Assembly (NCBI GenBank): GCA_018052475.1
Contig: JAGPNG010000010.1
Span: 1 to 62,195, forward strand
DNA from: Candidatus Fermentithermobacillaceae bacterium
GTDB taxonomy: Bacteria > Bacillota > Sulfobacillia > Fermentithermobacillales > Fermentithermobacillaceae
Direction of reading: 5' to 3'
Length of the DNA stretch: 62,195 nt
A program made the translations under genes and the position numbers. This document shows positions 24,735 through 32,895 of this stretch, in pieces. Below the pieces are notes generated by a model, which saw nothing but the letters and a program-made list of their open reading frames with translations, was not told where the DNA came from and searched no databases. The stretch's first letter is position 1. Each line of letters starts with the position of its first letter.

Positions 24735-25067
24735 TTGGATTCTTCGGAAATGAGGATCAAGAATCATCCAATTCTCGACTTTGAAGAAAAGGAAAGAGTC
24801 AAGTTCTATTGGGAAGGTGAGGAACTCTGGGGATACGAAGGCGAACCGATAGCAAGTGCTCTTCACGCGGCAGGCATTAAGGTTCTACATGAGAGCATAA
24901 AGCGTAGCCATCCGCGTGGGTTCTTTTGTGCTATAGGTAACTGTTCTTCTTGTCTGGTAATTGTTGACGGGGTTCCGAATGTAAGAGCTTGCACTGAAAA
25001 ACTCAGGGCGGGTATGCGTGTCGAGATGCAAAAAGGCGTAGGTCCGGCCCTATCAAGTAAGGAGTGA
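24735..25067 (+). CDS. [2Fe-2S] ferredoxin-domain subunit of amine dehydrogenase (HcnA / SoxA-N-like)
   Basis: 110 residues, TTG start 9 bases after AAAGGGGG. The domain is a plant-type ferredoxin fold in which cysteines occur as CAIGNCSSC followed by ACTEKL (C-x4-C-x2-C...C). An N-terminal GEPIASALHAAGI segment is typical of the N-domain of sarcosine oxidase alpha, and of stand-alone subunits in HcnABC and proline/hydroxyproline dehydrogenases. It carries electrons between the flavin subunits. First of five tightly packed genes; the next starts within six bases. Confidence 0.87.
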   Translation: MDSSEMRIKNHPILDFEEKERVKFYWEGEELWGYEGEPIASALHAAGIKVLHESIKRSHPRGFFCAIGNCSSCLVIVDGVPNVRACTEKLRAGMRVEMQKGVGPALSSKE

Positions 25068-25072
25068 CTCTA

Positions 25073-26179
25073 TTGAAAACGACGGAGCTTGCGATTATTG
25101 GAGCGGGTCCGGCTGGAATTTGTGCGGCCCTAGAAGCTGCCTCATATGGGGTAGAAGTCACCCTTATAGACAGGGGCGACATGCCCGGCGGTCAGCTAGT
25201 TAAGCAGACCCACAAGTTTTTCGGATGGCACGAGAAAAGCGCAGGAACTAGGGGTGTCGTTATCGCGCGTGATTTGGCCCAAAGAGCACGTAAAGATCCA
25301 AATGTTCAATTCATGGGTTCAACAGAGGCTCTAGGGTACTATAAAGATGATGGTACCCTTCTTCTTGAGACTCCATACGGCATAGAAGGCGTAAAACCTA
25401 AAAGGTTACTGGTGGCGACGGGAGCTTCTGAGAAGATGCTTCTTTTCCCAGGCAATGACCTTCCGGGCGTCTACGGAGCAGGTGCGGTCCAAACACTAAT
25501 GAATGTTCATGGAGTTAGGCCGGGTCAATCGGTTTTGATGATAGGCTCCGGCAATATTGGCCTAATAGTGAGTTACCAGCTAGCTCAGGCGGGTGTTCAC
25601 GTAGAAGCACTGGTTGAAGCTTTACCGCAGATCGGTGGATATGCTGTACATGCTTCAAAGATAAGGCGCCTGGGCATACCGATCCTCACTAAGCACAGCA
25701 TCAAAGAAGCATATGGCGAGCGGTGTGTCGAAGGAGCCGTCATTTGGGAAATCGATGATAGATGGCAAGGTATTCCCGGAAGCGAAAGGGACTTGAAGGT
25801 TGACGTAATATGCTTAGCAACGGGGCTTTCGCCATTGTGTGAGTTCTTGTGGCAGGCTGGAGCTGAGATGACCTATATCCCGGCTTTGGGCGGTTTTGTA
25901 CCCGTATATGATGAGAATATGCAGACTACATTGAGCGGAGTATATGTTGCAGGTGATGTTGCGAGCATAGAGGAGGCCTCCACAGCAATGGCCGAGGGCT
26001 ACCTGGCAGGTGTGGCCATAGCTCACAGTCTGGGGAAGATCTCTGACGTTGATTTCGAAGCCAAGCGTAAAGGATATCTGAAGGAACTAGAACAACTTAG
26101 AGCTGGTCCAACCAGCAAGAAAATTGTTGAAGGTCTTGCTGTCTTAAGAGACGAAACCGGAAAGAGGGTGAGCGTCTAA
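25073..26179 (+). CDS. FAD/NAD-binding oxidoreductase subunit (HcnB / PDH alpha-like)
   Basis: 368 residues. TTG start at 25073 sits 8 bases after TAAGGAG; the GTG at 25064 overlaps that site. Two dinucleotide folds are present: GAGPAG near residue 10 with PGGQL (FAD), and MIGSGNIGL near 155 (NAD(P)-type). Near the C-terminus VAGDVASIEEASTAM closes the FAD site. This is the pyridine-nucleotide-disulfide-reductase-like subunit of the sarcosine oxidase alpha / HcnB / proline dehydrogenase alpha family, but without the fused ferredoxin and BFD domains, which are here separate genes. Its stop overlaps the next start (TAATG). Confidence 0.88.
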   Translation: MKTTELAIIGAGPAGICAALEAASYGVEVTLIDRGDMPGGQLVKQTHKFFGWHEKSAGTRGVVIARDLAQRARKDPNVQFMGSTEALGYYKDDGTLLLETPYGIEGVKPKRLLVATGASEKMLLFPGNDLPGVYGAGAVQTLMNVHGVRPGQSVLMIGSGNIGLIVSYQLAQAGVHVEALVEALPQIGGYAVHASKIRRLGIPILTKHSIKEAYGERCVEGAVIWEIDDRWQGIPGSERDLKVDVICLATGLSPLCEFLWQAGAEMTYIPALGGFVPVYDENMQTTLSGVYVAGDVASIEEASTAMAEGYLAGVAIAHSLGKISDVDFEAKRKGYLKELEQLRAGPTSKKIVEGLAVLRDETGKRVSV

Positions 26180-26697
26180 TGGAGAATGATTTTCTAAGCA
26201 CAGGTATTCCCTCTTTGGAACAGATAGAAGCTATAGTCCCAAGCAAGGCCCGCAGGGAAAAAGGCCCGTTTGTCGTAATAGAGTGTTTTCAGGAGATACC
26301 CTGCGATCCCTGTTATCACAGTTGTAGGTTCGGGGCTATTTGCGAGTTTGCGACCATAAATGACATTCCAAAGGTAGATTGGGATAAGTGTACAGGTTGT
26401 GGGATCTGTGTAGCTGCTTGTCCCGGGTTAGCGATTTTCGTAGTCGACGAGACTTTCAGCGACACAGAGTGTCTGGTGGCACTCCCTTACGAATTCTTGC
26501 CGCTTCCGGAGAAAGGTGAAAAAGTGTCGCTACTTTCGAGATCCGGCGCGGAACTTGCCACAGGCGAGGTTCATAGGGTGGTCCCGGGTAGAAAGCCTGC
26601 GGGAACCACAGTAGTTTGGGTAAGAGCTCCTAAGGAACTATCGATGGAAGTAAGAAATATCAGGCTTACTGGGAGGGGTGGGGCGAACCGTGAGTAG
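26179..26697 (+). CDS. 4Fe-4S ferredoxin-type subunit
   Basis: 172 residues. Two cysteine sets suggest two [4Fe-4S] clusters: CFQEIPCDPCYHSC near 35-48 plus a later C, and a classic CTGCGICVAACPG near 72-84. The C-terminal half is a beta-rich domain (GEKVSLLSRSG, VWVRAPKELS) without a known motif. As part of the five-gene operon it probably wires the flavin subunits to an external acceptor. The next gene overlaps it by 8 bases. Confidence 0.82.
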   Translation: MENDFLSTGIPSLEQIEAIVPSKARREKGPFVVIECFQEIPCDPCYHSCRFGAICEFATINDIPKVDWDKCTGCGICVAACPGLAIFVVDETFSDTECLVALPYEFLPLPEKGEKVSLLSRSGAELATGEVHRVVPGRKPAGTTVVWVRAPKELSMEVRNIRLTGRGGANRE

Positions 26698-27031
26698 GAA
26701 CGATGATGACATCATTGTATGCAGATGTGAAGACGTTACTTTGGGAGAAATACGGAAAGTAATACGGGAAGGCGCGACCACTCTGGACGAAGTCAAACGT
26801 ATAACTAGAGCTGGAATGGGTCCTTGTCAAGGGCGGACATGCAGACTGTTGATAGCGGGAGAAATTGCGAGATTCCTCGGCAGGCCGGTTTCCGAGGTTC
26901 TTCAGTCAAGATACAGACCTCCTTTCAAACCTGTAAAGATGGGAGACCTCGCAGAAATCTGCGACGGCGAAAAGAGTTTCGGCGGGTCTGATTGCGGCTC
27001 GAAATCGGATGAGGAGGGGGTCGGCCAATGA
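26690..27031 (+). CDS. BFD-like [2Fe-2S]-binding subunit
   Basis: 113 residues; GTG start 7 bases after GAGGGGTGGGG, so the frame opening at 26678 is not used. CRCEDVTLGEIR and GMGPCQGRTC supply the four cysteines (CxC ... Cx4C) of the Fer2_BFD fold, otherwise found fused to HcnB-type subunits or in NirB and bacterioferritin-associated ferredoxin. The C-terminal 35 residues are Gly/Ser/Asp-rich. It ends overlapping the next start by 4 bases (ATGA), consistent with a stoichiometric complex. Confidence 0.87.
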   Translation: MSRNDDDIIVCRCEDVTLGEIRKVIREGATTLDEVKRITRAGMGPCQGRTCRLLIAGEIARFLGRPVSEVLQSRYRPPFKPVKMGDLAEICDGEKSFGGSDCGSKSDEEGVGQ

Positions 27032-28176
27032 GACGTTCAGCGGATGCTGTAGTTATAGGTGGAGGGGTCTCAGGAGCCTCTATCGCCTACAACCTCTTAA
27101 AGCAAGGGGTAGGCAATGTGGTCTTGTGTGAGAAAGATACATTTGCTAATGGATCAACAGGTCGTTGCGGGGCCGGGGTCAGAGAACAGTGGGGTGCTGA
27201 AGCAAACATAAGGATATGTAAAGCATCCATCGACATATTTGAGAACCTTCAAGAGGAATTGGATTATGCCTATGATATCGAATTCGTCCAGAAGGGCTAC
27301 CTGATGATGGCTTACACAGAGAAGGAATGGCTTCAGTTTCAGAAGAACGTCGAGGTTCAGCACAGATTGGGAGTCAATTCCCGAGTGTGTACGCCTGACG
27401 AAGCAAGAGAAATCGTGCCCGTGCTTAACACTGAAGGCATGTTAGGGGCAACATACAATGCCCGAGATGGTCATGCAAACCCTTTTCACACGACAAACGC
27501 ATACTTAAGAGCTTTTGAACGATTGGGCGGAGAGGTCAATGATTTCACCGAGGTTATAGATATTGAGAAGTCTGGCGGCAAGGTGACTAAGGTCAAGACC
27601 AATCGCGGAGAAATATCTACGCCTGTGGTAGTCAATGCAGCAGGGCCCTGGGCTGCCCCGGTTGCTGCCATGGTAGGAGTAGACCTCCCTGTGTACACAG
27701 AACGGCACCAAATTCTGGTTACAGAAGCAGTTGGGCATCTTTTCGATCCCATGCTCATGTCCTTTTCCCTGGGGATCTATTGTCAGCAGACCCCCCATGG
27801 TTCCTTAGTTATGGGTATTGGCGATCCGAATGAGCCTAAGGGTTATGATATCGGCCAATCTTGGCAATTTCTCAGGAAAATGTCGGACATAATGTGCAAA
27901 CTGGTTCCTCCTCTCAAAGGTGTGCGTGTGGTTCGTCAGTGGGCGGGACTATACACGATTACGCCTGATGCGCACCCGATCTTGGGTACCGTTCCGGGTA
28001 TTGAAGGATACTATCAGGCAGTTGGTTTCAGCGGACACGGGTTCATGTTAGCTCCTATAGTCGGCAGGTTGCTTTCAGAGATGATTGTTGGTAAGGAGCC
28101 TTCTATTGATATCAGCGACTTGGATCTTGGGCGTTTTGAAAGAGGGGAATTGCGAGTAGAACCTTCGGTTGTGTAA
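27028..28176 (+). CDS. DAO-family FAD-dependent amine/imino-acid dehydrogenase subunit (HcnC / SoxB-like)
   Basis: Catalytic subunit that oxidises a secondary or primary amine such as proline, hydroxyproline, sarcosine or glycine. 382 residues: FAD Rossmann VVIGGGVSGASIAYNL at 8-23, ENLQEE and RDGHANP in the substrate domain, VVNAAGPWA, and C-terminal GIEGYYQAVGFSGHGFMLAP for flavin contact. In heteromeric complexes of this kind electrons pass through the [2Fe-2S] subunits. An Xaa-Pro peptidase follows, which favours a proline-type substrate, but this is inference. Confidence 0.88.
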   Translation: MRRSADAVVIGGGVSGASIAYNLLKQGVGNVVLCEKDTFANGSTGRCGAGVREQWGAEANIRICKASIDIFENLQEELDYAYDIEFVQKGYLMMAYTEKEWLQFQKNVEVQHRLGVNSRVCTPDEAREIVPVLNTEGMLGATYNARDGHANPFHTTNAYLRAFERLGGEVNDFTEVIDIEKSGGKVTKVKTNRGEISTPVVVNAAGPWAAPVAAMVGVDLPVYTERHQILVTEAVGHLFDPMLMSFSLGIYCQQTPHGSLVMGIGDPNEPKGYDIGQSWQFLRKMSDIMCKLVPPLKGVRVVRQWAGLYTITPDAHPILGTVPGIEGYYQAVGFSGHGFMLAPIVGRLLSEMIVGKEPSIDISDLDLGRFERGELRVEPSVV

Positions 28177-28213
28177 TAGAGGGTACATTTGCGCAAAACG
28201 CAAGAGATTCGTG

Positions 28214-28231
28214 CTTTGTGTCAACACAAAG
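28214..28231. repeat. Perfect 18-base inverted repeat upstream of the peptidase
   Basis: CTTTGTGT-CA-ACACAAAG, 78 bases before the peptidase start and 38 after the dehydrogenase stop. No T-tract follows, so it looks more like an operator or mRNA hairpin than a terminator. Confidence 0.45.
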
Positions 28232-28308
28232 GCCTGACGAAAATGGTAGGAGATGTGTTTCGACCCTGTGAAGATTTCTTCATGCAAAAGAGGGGAAGGT
28301 GATCCTAT

Positions 28309-29415
28309 ATGTTCAAGCACCGATGGGATGATCTGTTAGCTGCTCTGAGGGAATCAGGCCTTAAGGGTATTGCCATAATGCCTGGTCCTAATATGTTCTA
28401 CTTGACGGGCCTGTCAATGGGACTTTCGGAAAGGCCAACCTTGTTGGCGATAACGGAGGACGGGAAAGCGTTTTTTGTGATGCCCAAATTGGAAAGCCAA
28501 AAAGGTTACATGGTGTCTGAGAGAATGAAAGATCATGGCGTTCCTGTGGATTTTCAAGTGTTTTCCTATAGTGATGAGGAAGGTCCTGCAAAGGCGTTTG
28601 AGGCGGCTTTTATGTCTTCGTCTGGTACATGGGCTCTTGAATTTCGCAGTCTGAGGCTTCTAGAGTATTCTCTCATGAAAAGAGTTATCGGTGATTTCCT
28701 ATGGGTAGATGCTTCCGACATTATGAAAGAACTTAGGATGGTTAAGGATGAAAACGAAGTCAAGAGCATGCAAGAGGCCGCACGACTTGCTGATCTTGGT
28801 GTAGGTATCGCCAGGGAGTTGTTGACTCCCGGAAAAAAGGCCATTGAGATAGTTGTTGAGATAGAAAGACAGCTCAAGATCCAAGGCGCTCAAGCGGTGA
28901 GCATGTCTTTAGCTACCGGAGCAAATACTGCAATTCCGCACGCAGGCACAAGCACAGACGTTATCTCCGAAGGAGACTTAGCGTGGCTTGATCTTTGTGT
29001 CAATGTCTGTGGTTATTGGTCTGACATAACTAGGACCTATCCCATAGGGCGGATTTCTGACGAGATGAAAAAAGTCTATGGGGTAGTCTTGGAAGCTCAA
29101 GAAAAAGCGAGGCTCGATGCCAAACCAGGTATGAGCGGAGCGGATGTTGATGCGTTGGCTCGCGAGGTAATCGCGTCTCATGGCTATGGAGAACATTTTA
29201 TCCATAGAACAGGTCACGGCCTCGGACTTGAAATCCACGAGGACCCCTATATAGTTGCTTCAAACCACGCCACTTTACCGATAGGCAGTACCTTTACTAT
29301 CGAACCGGGAATATATATTCCTGGTAAGGGCGGGGTTCGTATCGAGGATGATGTGTTGCTTACCCCAGATGGTCTCAAGTCGTTTACAACCTATCCTAGA
29401 AACCTTCTCAACTGA
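28309..29415 (+). CDS. pepQ: M24 metallopeptidase, Xaa-Pro aminopeptidase/dipeptidase
   Basis: Releases the N-terminal residue before proline, or cleaves Xaa-Pro dipeptides. 368 residues: creatinase N-domain (about 1-130) and pita-bread catalytic domain. All dinuclear metal ligands are visible: LDLCVNVCGYWSDITR (two Asp), HRTGHGLGLEIHE (His), TIEPGIYIP (Glu) and VRIEDDVL (Glu). GGGGAAGGTGA precedes the ATG. The product proline or hydroxyproline could feed the upstream dehydrogenase. A PucR-type regulator follows. Confidence 0.92.
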   Translation: MFKHRWDDLLAALRESGLKGIAIMPGPNMFYLTGLSMGLSERPTLLAITEDGKAFFVMPKLESQKGYMVSERMKDHGVPVDFQVFSYSDEEGPAKAFEAAFMSSSGTWALEFRSLRLLEYSLMKRVIGDFLWVDASDIMKELRMVKDENEVKSMQEAARLADLGVGIARELLTPGKKAIEIVVEIERQLKIQGAQAVSMSLATGANTAIPHAGTSTDVISEGDLAWLDLCVNVCGYWSDITRTYPIGRISDEMKKVYGVVLEAQEKARLDAKPGMSGADVDALAREVIASHGYGEHFIHRTGHGLGLEIHEDPYIVASNHATLPIGSTFTIEPGIYIPGKGGVRIEDDVLLTPDGLKSFTTYPRNLLN

Positions 29416-29430
29416 AGTACTTGAACAATA

Positions 29431-29469
29431 GTCGGGCCTATGCTGCTATCACAGGTGGCTAGGTCCGAC
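29431..29469. repeat. 10-bp inverted repeat ahead of the PucR-type gene
   Basis: GTCGGGCCTA (29431-29440) and TAGGTCCGAC (29460-29469) pair over 10 bases with one G-U and a 19-base loop. No T-tract follows. It could be an operator or an atypical terminator for the peptidase transcript. Confidence 0.4.
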
Positions 29470-29599
29470 GGCTATGGTGCCTGTATGCGGCATAATAGTC
29501 GGTTCTGCACGTCTGAAAGAGGATATATCTGAGTTTCGTCAAAATTACTATAGACGGTTTTCCACACGTTCCTATATTGGGGAGGGGATTGATTACTTA

Positions 29600-30817
29600 A
29601 TGGAGATGCAGATCTTAGTCGATGACCTGGCAAAGCTAATCAAGAGGTCCATAACCCTTGAGGATATTAACGGAAACCTCATAGCCTATTCAGCCCATGA
29701 ACACCCGGTAGACCAGGTGAGGGTAGAAACGCTCCTCAGAAAAGGTGCTTCGAAGAGCACTATCGAAGCTCTGAAGAAACATGGGGTGTACGATAAAGTT
29801 GATTCGTCTAGAGGAATAGTTCATGTAGAGGCTATTCCGGAAATCGGGTTTACTTCAAGAATAGCCATTGCGATACGTTGCGGACGCAACGTCTTAGGTT
29901 ACTTGTGGGTCAATGATGGCGAACGTTCTATAATGCCTCAAGACGAAGCTGCCATAATACAGACAGCAAGAATGATCGCCAGGAATTTTCCAAAAGGAGA
30001 TTTGGAGTTGGAGATTTCTGAACCCGAGACCCGGCTAGTTGCTCTAGAGCTGATTTCTTCGCCAGGCAGGTCCGATTTAGGCGAACTGAAGGACAAATGC
30101 AAGGGGACAAGATTCATACCCCCATTTCAGGTTCTAGTTCTGCGTCATCGATCCCCTCGCGCATCAACCTCTACTCGAGGCCTACTAGAAATCGTAGAAG
30201 ATTTTGTTCAAAGAAATGAACTAAATGCTATATGCTGCGATTACAAAGATGAGGTTGCGATCTTGATGTTTGGCGAACCGTGGCATAGGGTTAGACAGAT
30301 CGCTTTTGGTTTGAGTAGGTTTCTGACCGCCCACGGTTTTCGCGAATTCTTGGGTATTGGCAGCCCTTTCATCGCTGTTTCAGCTATTCAGGAGAGCTAT
30401 CAACAAGCTCGTGAGGCTATAGAACTCGGCATCAGGTACCACCCAGAGGCCAACTCTGTGATTTTCGATTATGGGCAGGTGTCACTTTACGACCTAATTG
30501 GATGCATGGCCACGTGCAAGGACCGCAGCGCCTATGGGCGCGAATTGGTCGAACAAATATCATTGTATGATAGAGTCAATGGAACAGAGTTCCTCAAAAC
30601 TCTAGAAGTAGTGCTCGACTTCGGCGGGAAAAGAAAGGATGCGGCTAGCTGCTTGAACATACATCCCAATACGCTGGATTATCGCATGCGCAGGCTCAAC
30701 GAAGTTGTTCAGTGCTCACTGGATGATCCCGGTTTGAGGCTGGCTGTTCATCTGTGGATTAAAGCAATCGGTTGTCCGAGAGGCGTGTTAGAAGATACCG
30801 ACGGTGAGACTAGCTAG
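29600..30817 (+). CDS. PucR/CdaR-family transcriptional regulator
   Basis: 405 residues from the ATG at 29600 (MEMQILVDDLAKLI), where family members normally begin; GGAGGGG lies 12 bases upstream. A longer frame to 29474 exists but lacks a site and crosses an inverted repeat. The N-terminal half is GAF-like (RSITLEDINGNLIAYSAHE), the middle a GGDEF-like CdaR domain with a FGxG-type core (GIGSPFIAVSAIQESYQQAREAI split over several helices), and the C-terminal PucR helix-turn-helix reads GGKRKDAASCLNIHPNTLDYRMRR. Such regulators activate catabolic genes for purines, proline or sugar acids; the upstream peptidase/dehydrogenase genes are the likely targets. Confidence 0.87.
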   Translation: MEMQILVDDLAKLIKRSITLEDINGNLIAYSAHEHPVDQVRVETLLRKGASKSTIEALKKHGVYDKVDSSRGIVHVEAIPEIGFTSRIAIAIRCGRNVLGYLWVNDGERSIMPQDEAAIIQTARMIARNFPKGDLELEISEPETRLVALELISSPGRSDLGELKDKCKGTRFIPPFQVLVLRHRSPRASTSTRGLLEIVEDFVQRNELNAICCDYKDEVAILMFGEPWHRVRQIAFGLSRFLTAHGFREFLGIGSPFIAVSAIQESYQQAREAIELGIRYHPEANSVIFDYGQVSLYDLIGCMATCKDRSAYGRELVEQISLYDRVNGTEFLKTLEVVLDFGGKRKDAASCLNIHPNTLDYRMRRLNEVVQCSLDDPGLRLAVHLWIKAIGCPRGVLEDTDGETS

Positions 30818-30961
30818 GGTAGGGTATTAAGGGCAAGGTTAGGTTTCGTAGTTTTCTTCGTCATTTAACATCTTTAGGACAAGGGTTTTCAGCGAGTTTT
30901 GTCGAATTATAGACAGACGAGTATCTCTCGGAATAAAGGTAACAAGGAGTGAGTCATTAAG

Positions 30962-31936
30962 ATGGGTGAGATTATCAAAGATTTCGAACAACTCAGGATG
31001 ATGCAGGAAAGTCTGTTCCACGAGTTCAGTTCATTGGCTAAGCAGGTAGATGACCTGATGTGGTATCAAAAAGTAGGCGATATCGCAAATGTTGACAAAG
31101 TAACATATATTGGCCCGCCTCCTGCAAATCCGGTGGCTCAACCGCCTCAAGACAGAGGCAACCCGTTGAAGATTCCCGCTTATACGTTCGTGCCCAAAAC
31201 TGCTGAGCCAGATAAAAAATACCCGCTTCTCGTATTTGTTCACGGCGGTGTACATGCCAATTTCTCCACAGGGTGTGCAAATGTGATTAGGGAACTCTTG
31301 ACTCAGGGATATATCATCATTGCTCCTGAGTACAGGGGTAGCACAGGTTACGGGCAGCAGTTCTACCAGTATATAGACTATGGCGGTCTAGAAAACGAGG
31401 ATGTCTGGGAAGGCAGGAATTGGATGGTACGTAACAACCCTCTAGTTGATCCTGATAGGGTGGGCATCATGGGATGGAGCCATGGCGGGATGATAACACT
31501 GATGAATCTTTTCAATCATCCAGAGAGTTACAAAGTAGGGTACGCGGGTGTTCCTGTTAGCGACGTAGTAGCTAGGATGGGATACAAGACCGATGCCTAC
31601 AGGCAGATTTTCTCAGCTGATTACCATATTGGAAAAACAGCGTATGAGGACGTTAACGAGTACCGACGCAGATCCCCCGCTTGGAACGCGGATAAGCTCA
31701 AGACTCCTCTTCTTATACACACCACAACGAACGACGAAGATGTGAATGTTCTAGAGGTAGAGCACTTGATCAAATCGCTAAAAGCGTATGGGAAAGACTT
31801 TGAGTACAAGATCTATGAAAGTGCTCCTGGCGGGCACGTTTTCAACCGCATAGATACAGAATTGGCAAGGGAATCGAGGAAGGAGATCTATGCATTCCTC
31901 GCAAAATACCTGAATCCGCCTGCTCCACTTGCCTGA
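30962..31936 (+). CDS. Alpha/beta hydrolase, prolyl-oligopeptidase (S9) family
   Basis: 324 residues with only the catalytic hydrolase domain and a 60-residue helical N-terminus instead of the beta-propeller of full S9 peptidases. No signal peptide. Catalytic triad visible: nucleophile Ser in GWSHGG, Asp in TTNDEDVN, His in GGHVFNR; the oxyanion region is FVHGGVHANF and the GSTGYGQ loop is typical of S9C. Could be an acyl-peptide hydrolase or an esterase. Ribosome-binding site AAGGAG. It follows the PucR-type gene by 144 bases. Confidence 0.85.
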   Translation: MGEIIKDFEQLRMMQESLFHEFSSLAKQVDDLMWYQKVGDIANVDKVTYIGPPPANPVAQPPQDRGNPLKIPAYTFVPKTAEPDKKYPLLVFVHGGVHANFSTGCANVIRELLTQGYIIIAPEYRGSTGYGQQFYQYIDYGGLENEDVWEGRNWMVRNNPLVDPDRVGIMGWSHGGMITLMNLFNHPESYKVGYAGVPVSDVVARMGYKTDAYRQIFSADYHIGKTAYEDVNEYRRRSPAWNADKLKTPLLIHTTTNDEDVNVLEVEHLIKSLKAYGKDFEYKIYESAPGGHVFNRIDTELARESRKEIYAFLAKYLNPPAPLA

Positions 31937-31965
31937 AGCAGCGAAGGCTGAAAACCGAAAGTGGC

Positions 31966-32016
31966 AAAAAACTAAGAGGAAACAGCGTGCCGCTATGGTT
32001 CGCGGTTTCCTCTTAG
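31966..32016 (-). terminator. Terminator of the tautomerase gene (possibly bidirectional)
   Basis: Perfect 12-bp stem CTAAGAGGAAAC (31972-31983) and GTTTCCTCTTAG (32005-32016); on the minus strand it is followed by TTTTTT. Between convergent genes. Its AGAGGAAACAGCG core recurs at 56636-56648. Confidence 0.82.
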
Positions 32017-32025
32017 GTATCTTAA

Positions 32026-32214
32026 TCAGTGTTGGTCTATGCGCAGTTTGCCGCCGGTGGCAAAGTTTTCTTTCTTCATATCTCTCATGATTACAGTTAC
32101 CGCTTCGGGACTTACTCCTAGAGATCTCACTATTGCATCGGTTACTTCCTTGGCCAAGACTCGCTTTTGCTCGACTGTCCTGCCCTCAATCAGCTCAATT
32201 TGAACGATTGGCAC
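32026..32214 (-). CDS. 4-oxalocrotonate tautomerase family protein
   Basis: 62 residues. The GTG start at 32214 is set by GGGGAGGTGA four bases away and places Pro directly after the initiator Met, as required because Pro-1 is the catalytic base. The sequence then follows the family: PIVQIELIEGRT, EVTDAIVRSLG, VTVIMRDMKKENFATGG. The Arg in MRDM corresponds to the substrate-binding position. Substrate unknown; enol-keto tautomerisation of a 2-oxoacid is likely. Confidence 0.88.
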   Translation of the reverse strand: MPIVQIELIEGRTVEQKRVLAKEVTDAIVRSLGVSPEAVTVIMRDMKKENFATGGKLRIDQH

Positions 32215-32257
32215 TCTATCACCTCCCCATAAAACCCAGTCCCGCGATCCCATGTAT

Positions 32258-32287
32258 TTGCGATCACGTTAAATTTTATGCTATACT
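32258..32287 (+). promoter_or_regulatory. Sigma-A promoter of the rimP-nusA-infB operon
   Basis: TTGCGA (32258-32263), 18 bases, TATACT (32282-32287), about 100 bases before rimP. This would start a leader containing the hairpin at 32338-32361. Confidence 0.6.
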
Positions 32288-32337
32288 TAAGTGCATAGAA
32301 TATCAAGGACGTCACAAGCAACGAGGAAATTTCGTCG

Positions 32338-32361
32338 GAGTGGGTTTCGTTGAACCCACTC
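32338..32361 (+). promoter_or_regulatory. rimP leader hairpin
   Basis: GAGTGGGTT (32338-32346) and AACCCACTC (32353-32361) form a perfect 9-bp stem with a 6-base loop followed by TTTGTATGTT. A GAGTGGG/CCCACTC hairpin just upstream of rimP is common in Firmicutes. It may act as an attenuator read by NusA, or a processing site. Confidence 0.6.
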
Positions 32362-32385
32362 TTTGTATGTTAAGGGGTGATAAAG

Positions 32386-32871
32386 ATGAGTCGTAAACAA
32401 TTGTTAGAAGGTCTTTTTGAAGCCTTTGAGCCAGAAGTGCGGGCTGCGGGCTTGGAACTATTGGACGTTGAACTGACCTCGGATGAGAACAGGAAGACCA
32501 TCTTACGCGTGACCATCTATTCGCCAAACGGGGTTACGTTGGACGATTGTGTAAACGTTGAGACTATCATCAGCCCAATGCTCGACGAAATGGATCCTAT
32601 TGCCGGCAGCTATAATCTCGAGATTTCATCTCCTGGATTGGAGAGGGTGCTCAAGCGAGACAAAGAGTACGAGATATTTGGCGGACGTCTTTGTAGGGTT
32701 AATCTTTATGGCCCTATAGATGGGAAGCGAATGTTTGAAGGGCTTCTTGTAGGATTGGACTATTCAGAAGGAGAGAGTAGAGTCACAATTCTTACGGAAA
32801 GCGGTCAAATGTCGTTTTCCAGACAAAATATAAGCAAAGTTCAACTTGTCTATCAAGAAAAACTATCTTAG
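32386..32871 (+). CDS. rimP: Ribosome maturation factor RimP
   Basis: Assists 30S subunit assembly. 161 residues; the ATG at 32386 lies 5 bases after AAGGGGTGA. N-terminal domain contains LELLDVELTSDENRKTILRVTIYS and DDCVNVET, then the signature LEISSPGLERVLK and a C-terminal Sm-like domain (GPIDGKRMFEGLLVGL). First gene of the conserved translation operon; nusA follows after 24 bases. Confidence 0.95.
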   Translation: MSRKQLLEGLFEAFEPEVRAAGLELLDVELTSDENRKTILRVTIYSPNGVTLDDCVNVETIISPMLDEMDPIAGSYNLEISSPGLERVLKRDKEYEIFGGRLCRVNLYGPIDGKRMFEGLLVGLDYSEGESRVTILTESGQMSFSRQNISKVQLVYQEKLS

Positions 32872-32880
32872 GGTCTTGAA

Positions 32881-32886
32881 AGGAGG
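32881..32886 (+). promoter_or_regulatory. Ribosome-binding site that sets an ATT start for nusA
   Basis: AGGAGG with 9 bases to ATT at 32896. The first ATG (32911) is 24 bases away from it and has no other site. Initiation at ATT gives M-S-N-E-I-M-S-A-L, the normal NusA N-terminus. Confidence 0.65.
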
Positions 32887-32895
32887 GCGGGAGAA

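Noticed and set aside
29474..29599. 42-codon N-terminal extension of the PucR-type regulator
   Set aside because: No ribosome-binding site before the ATG at 29474, and the family N-terminus corresponds to 29600.
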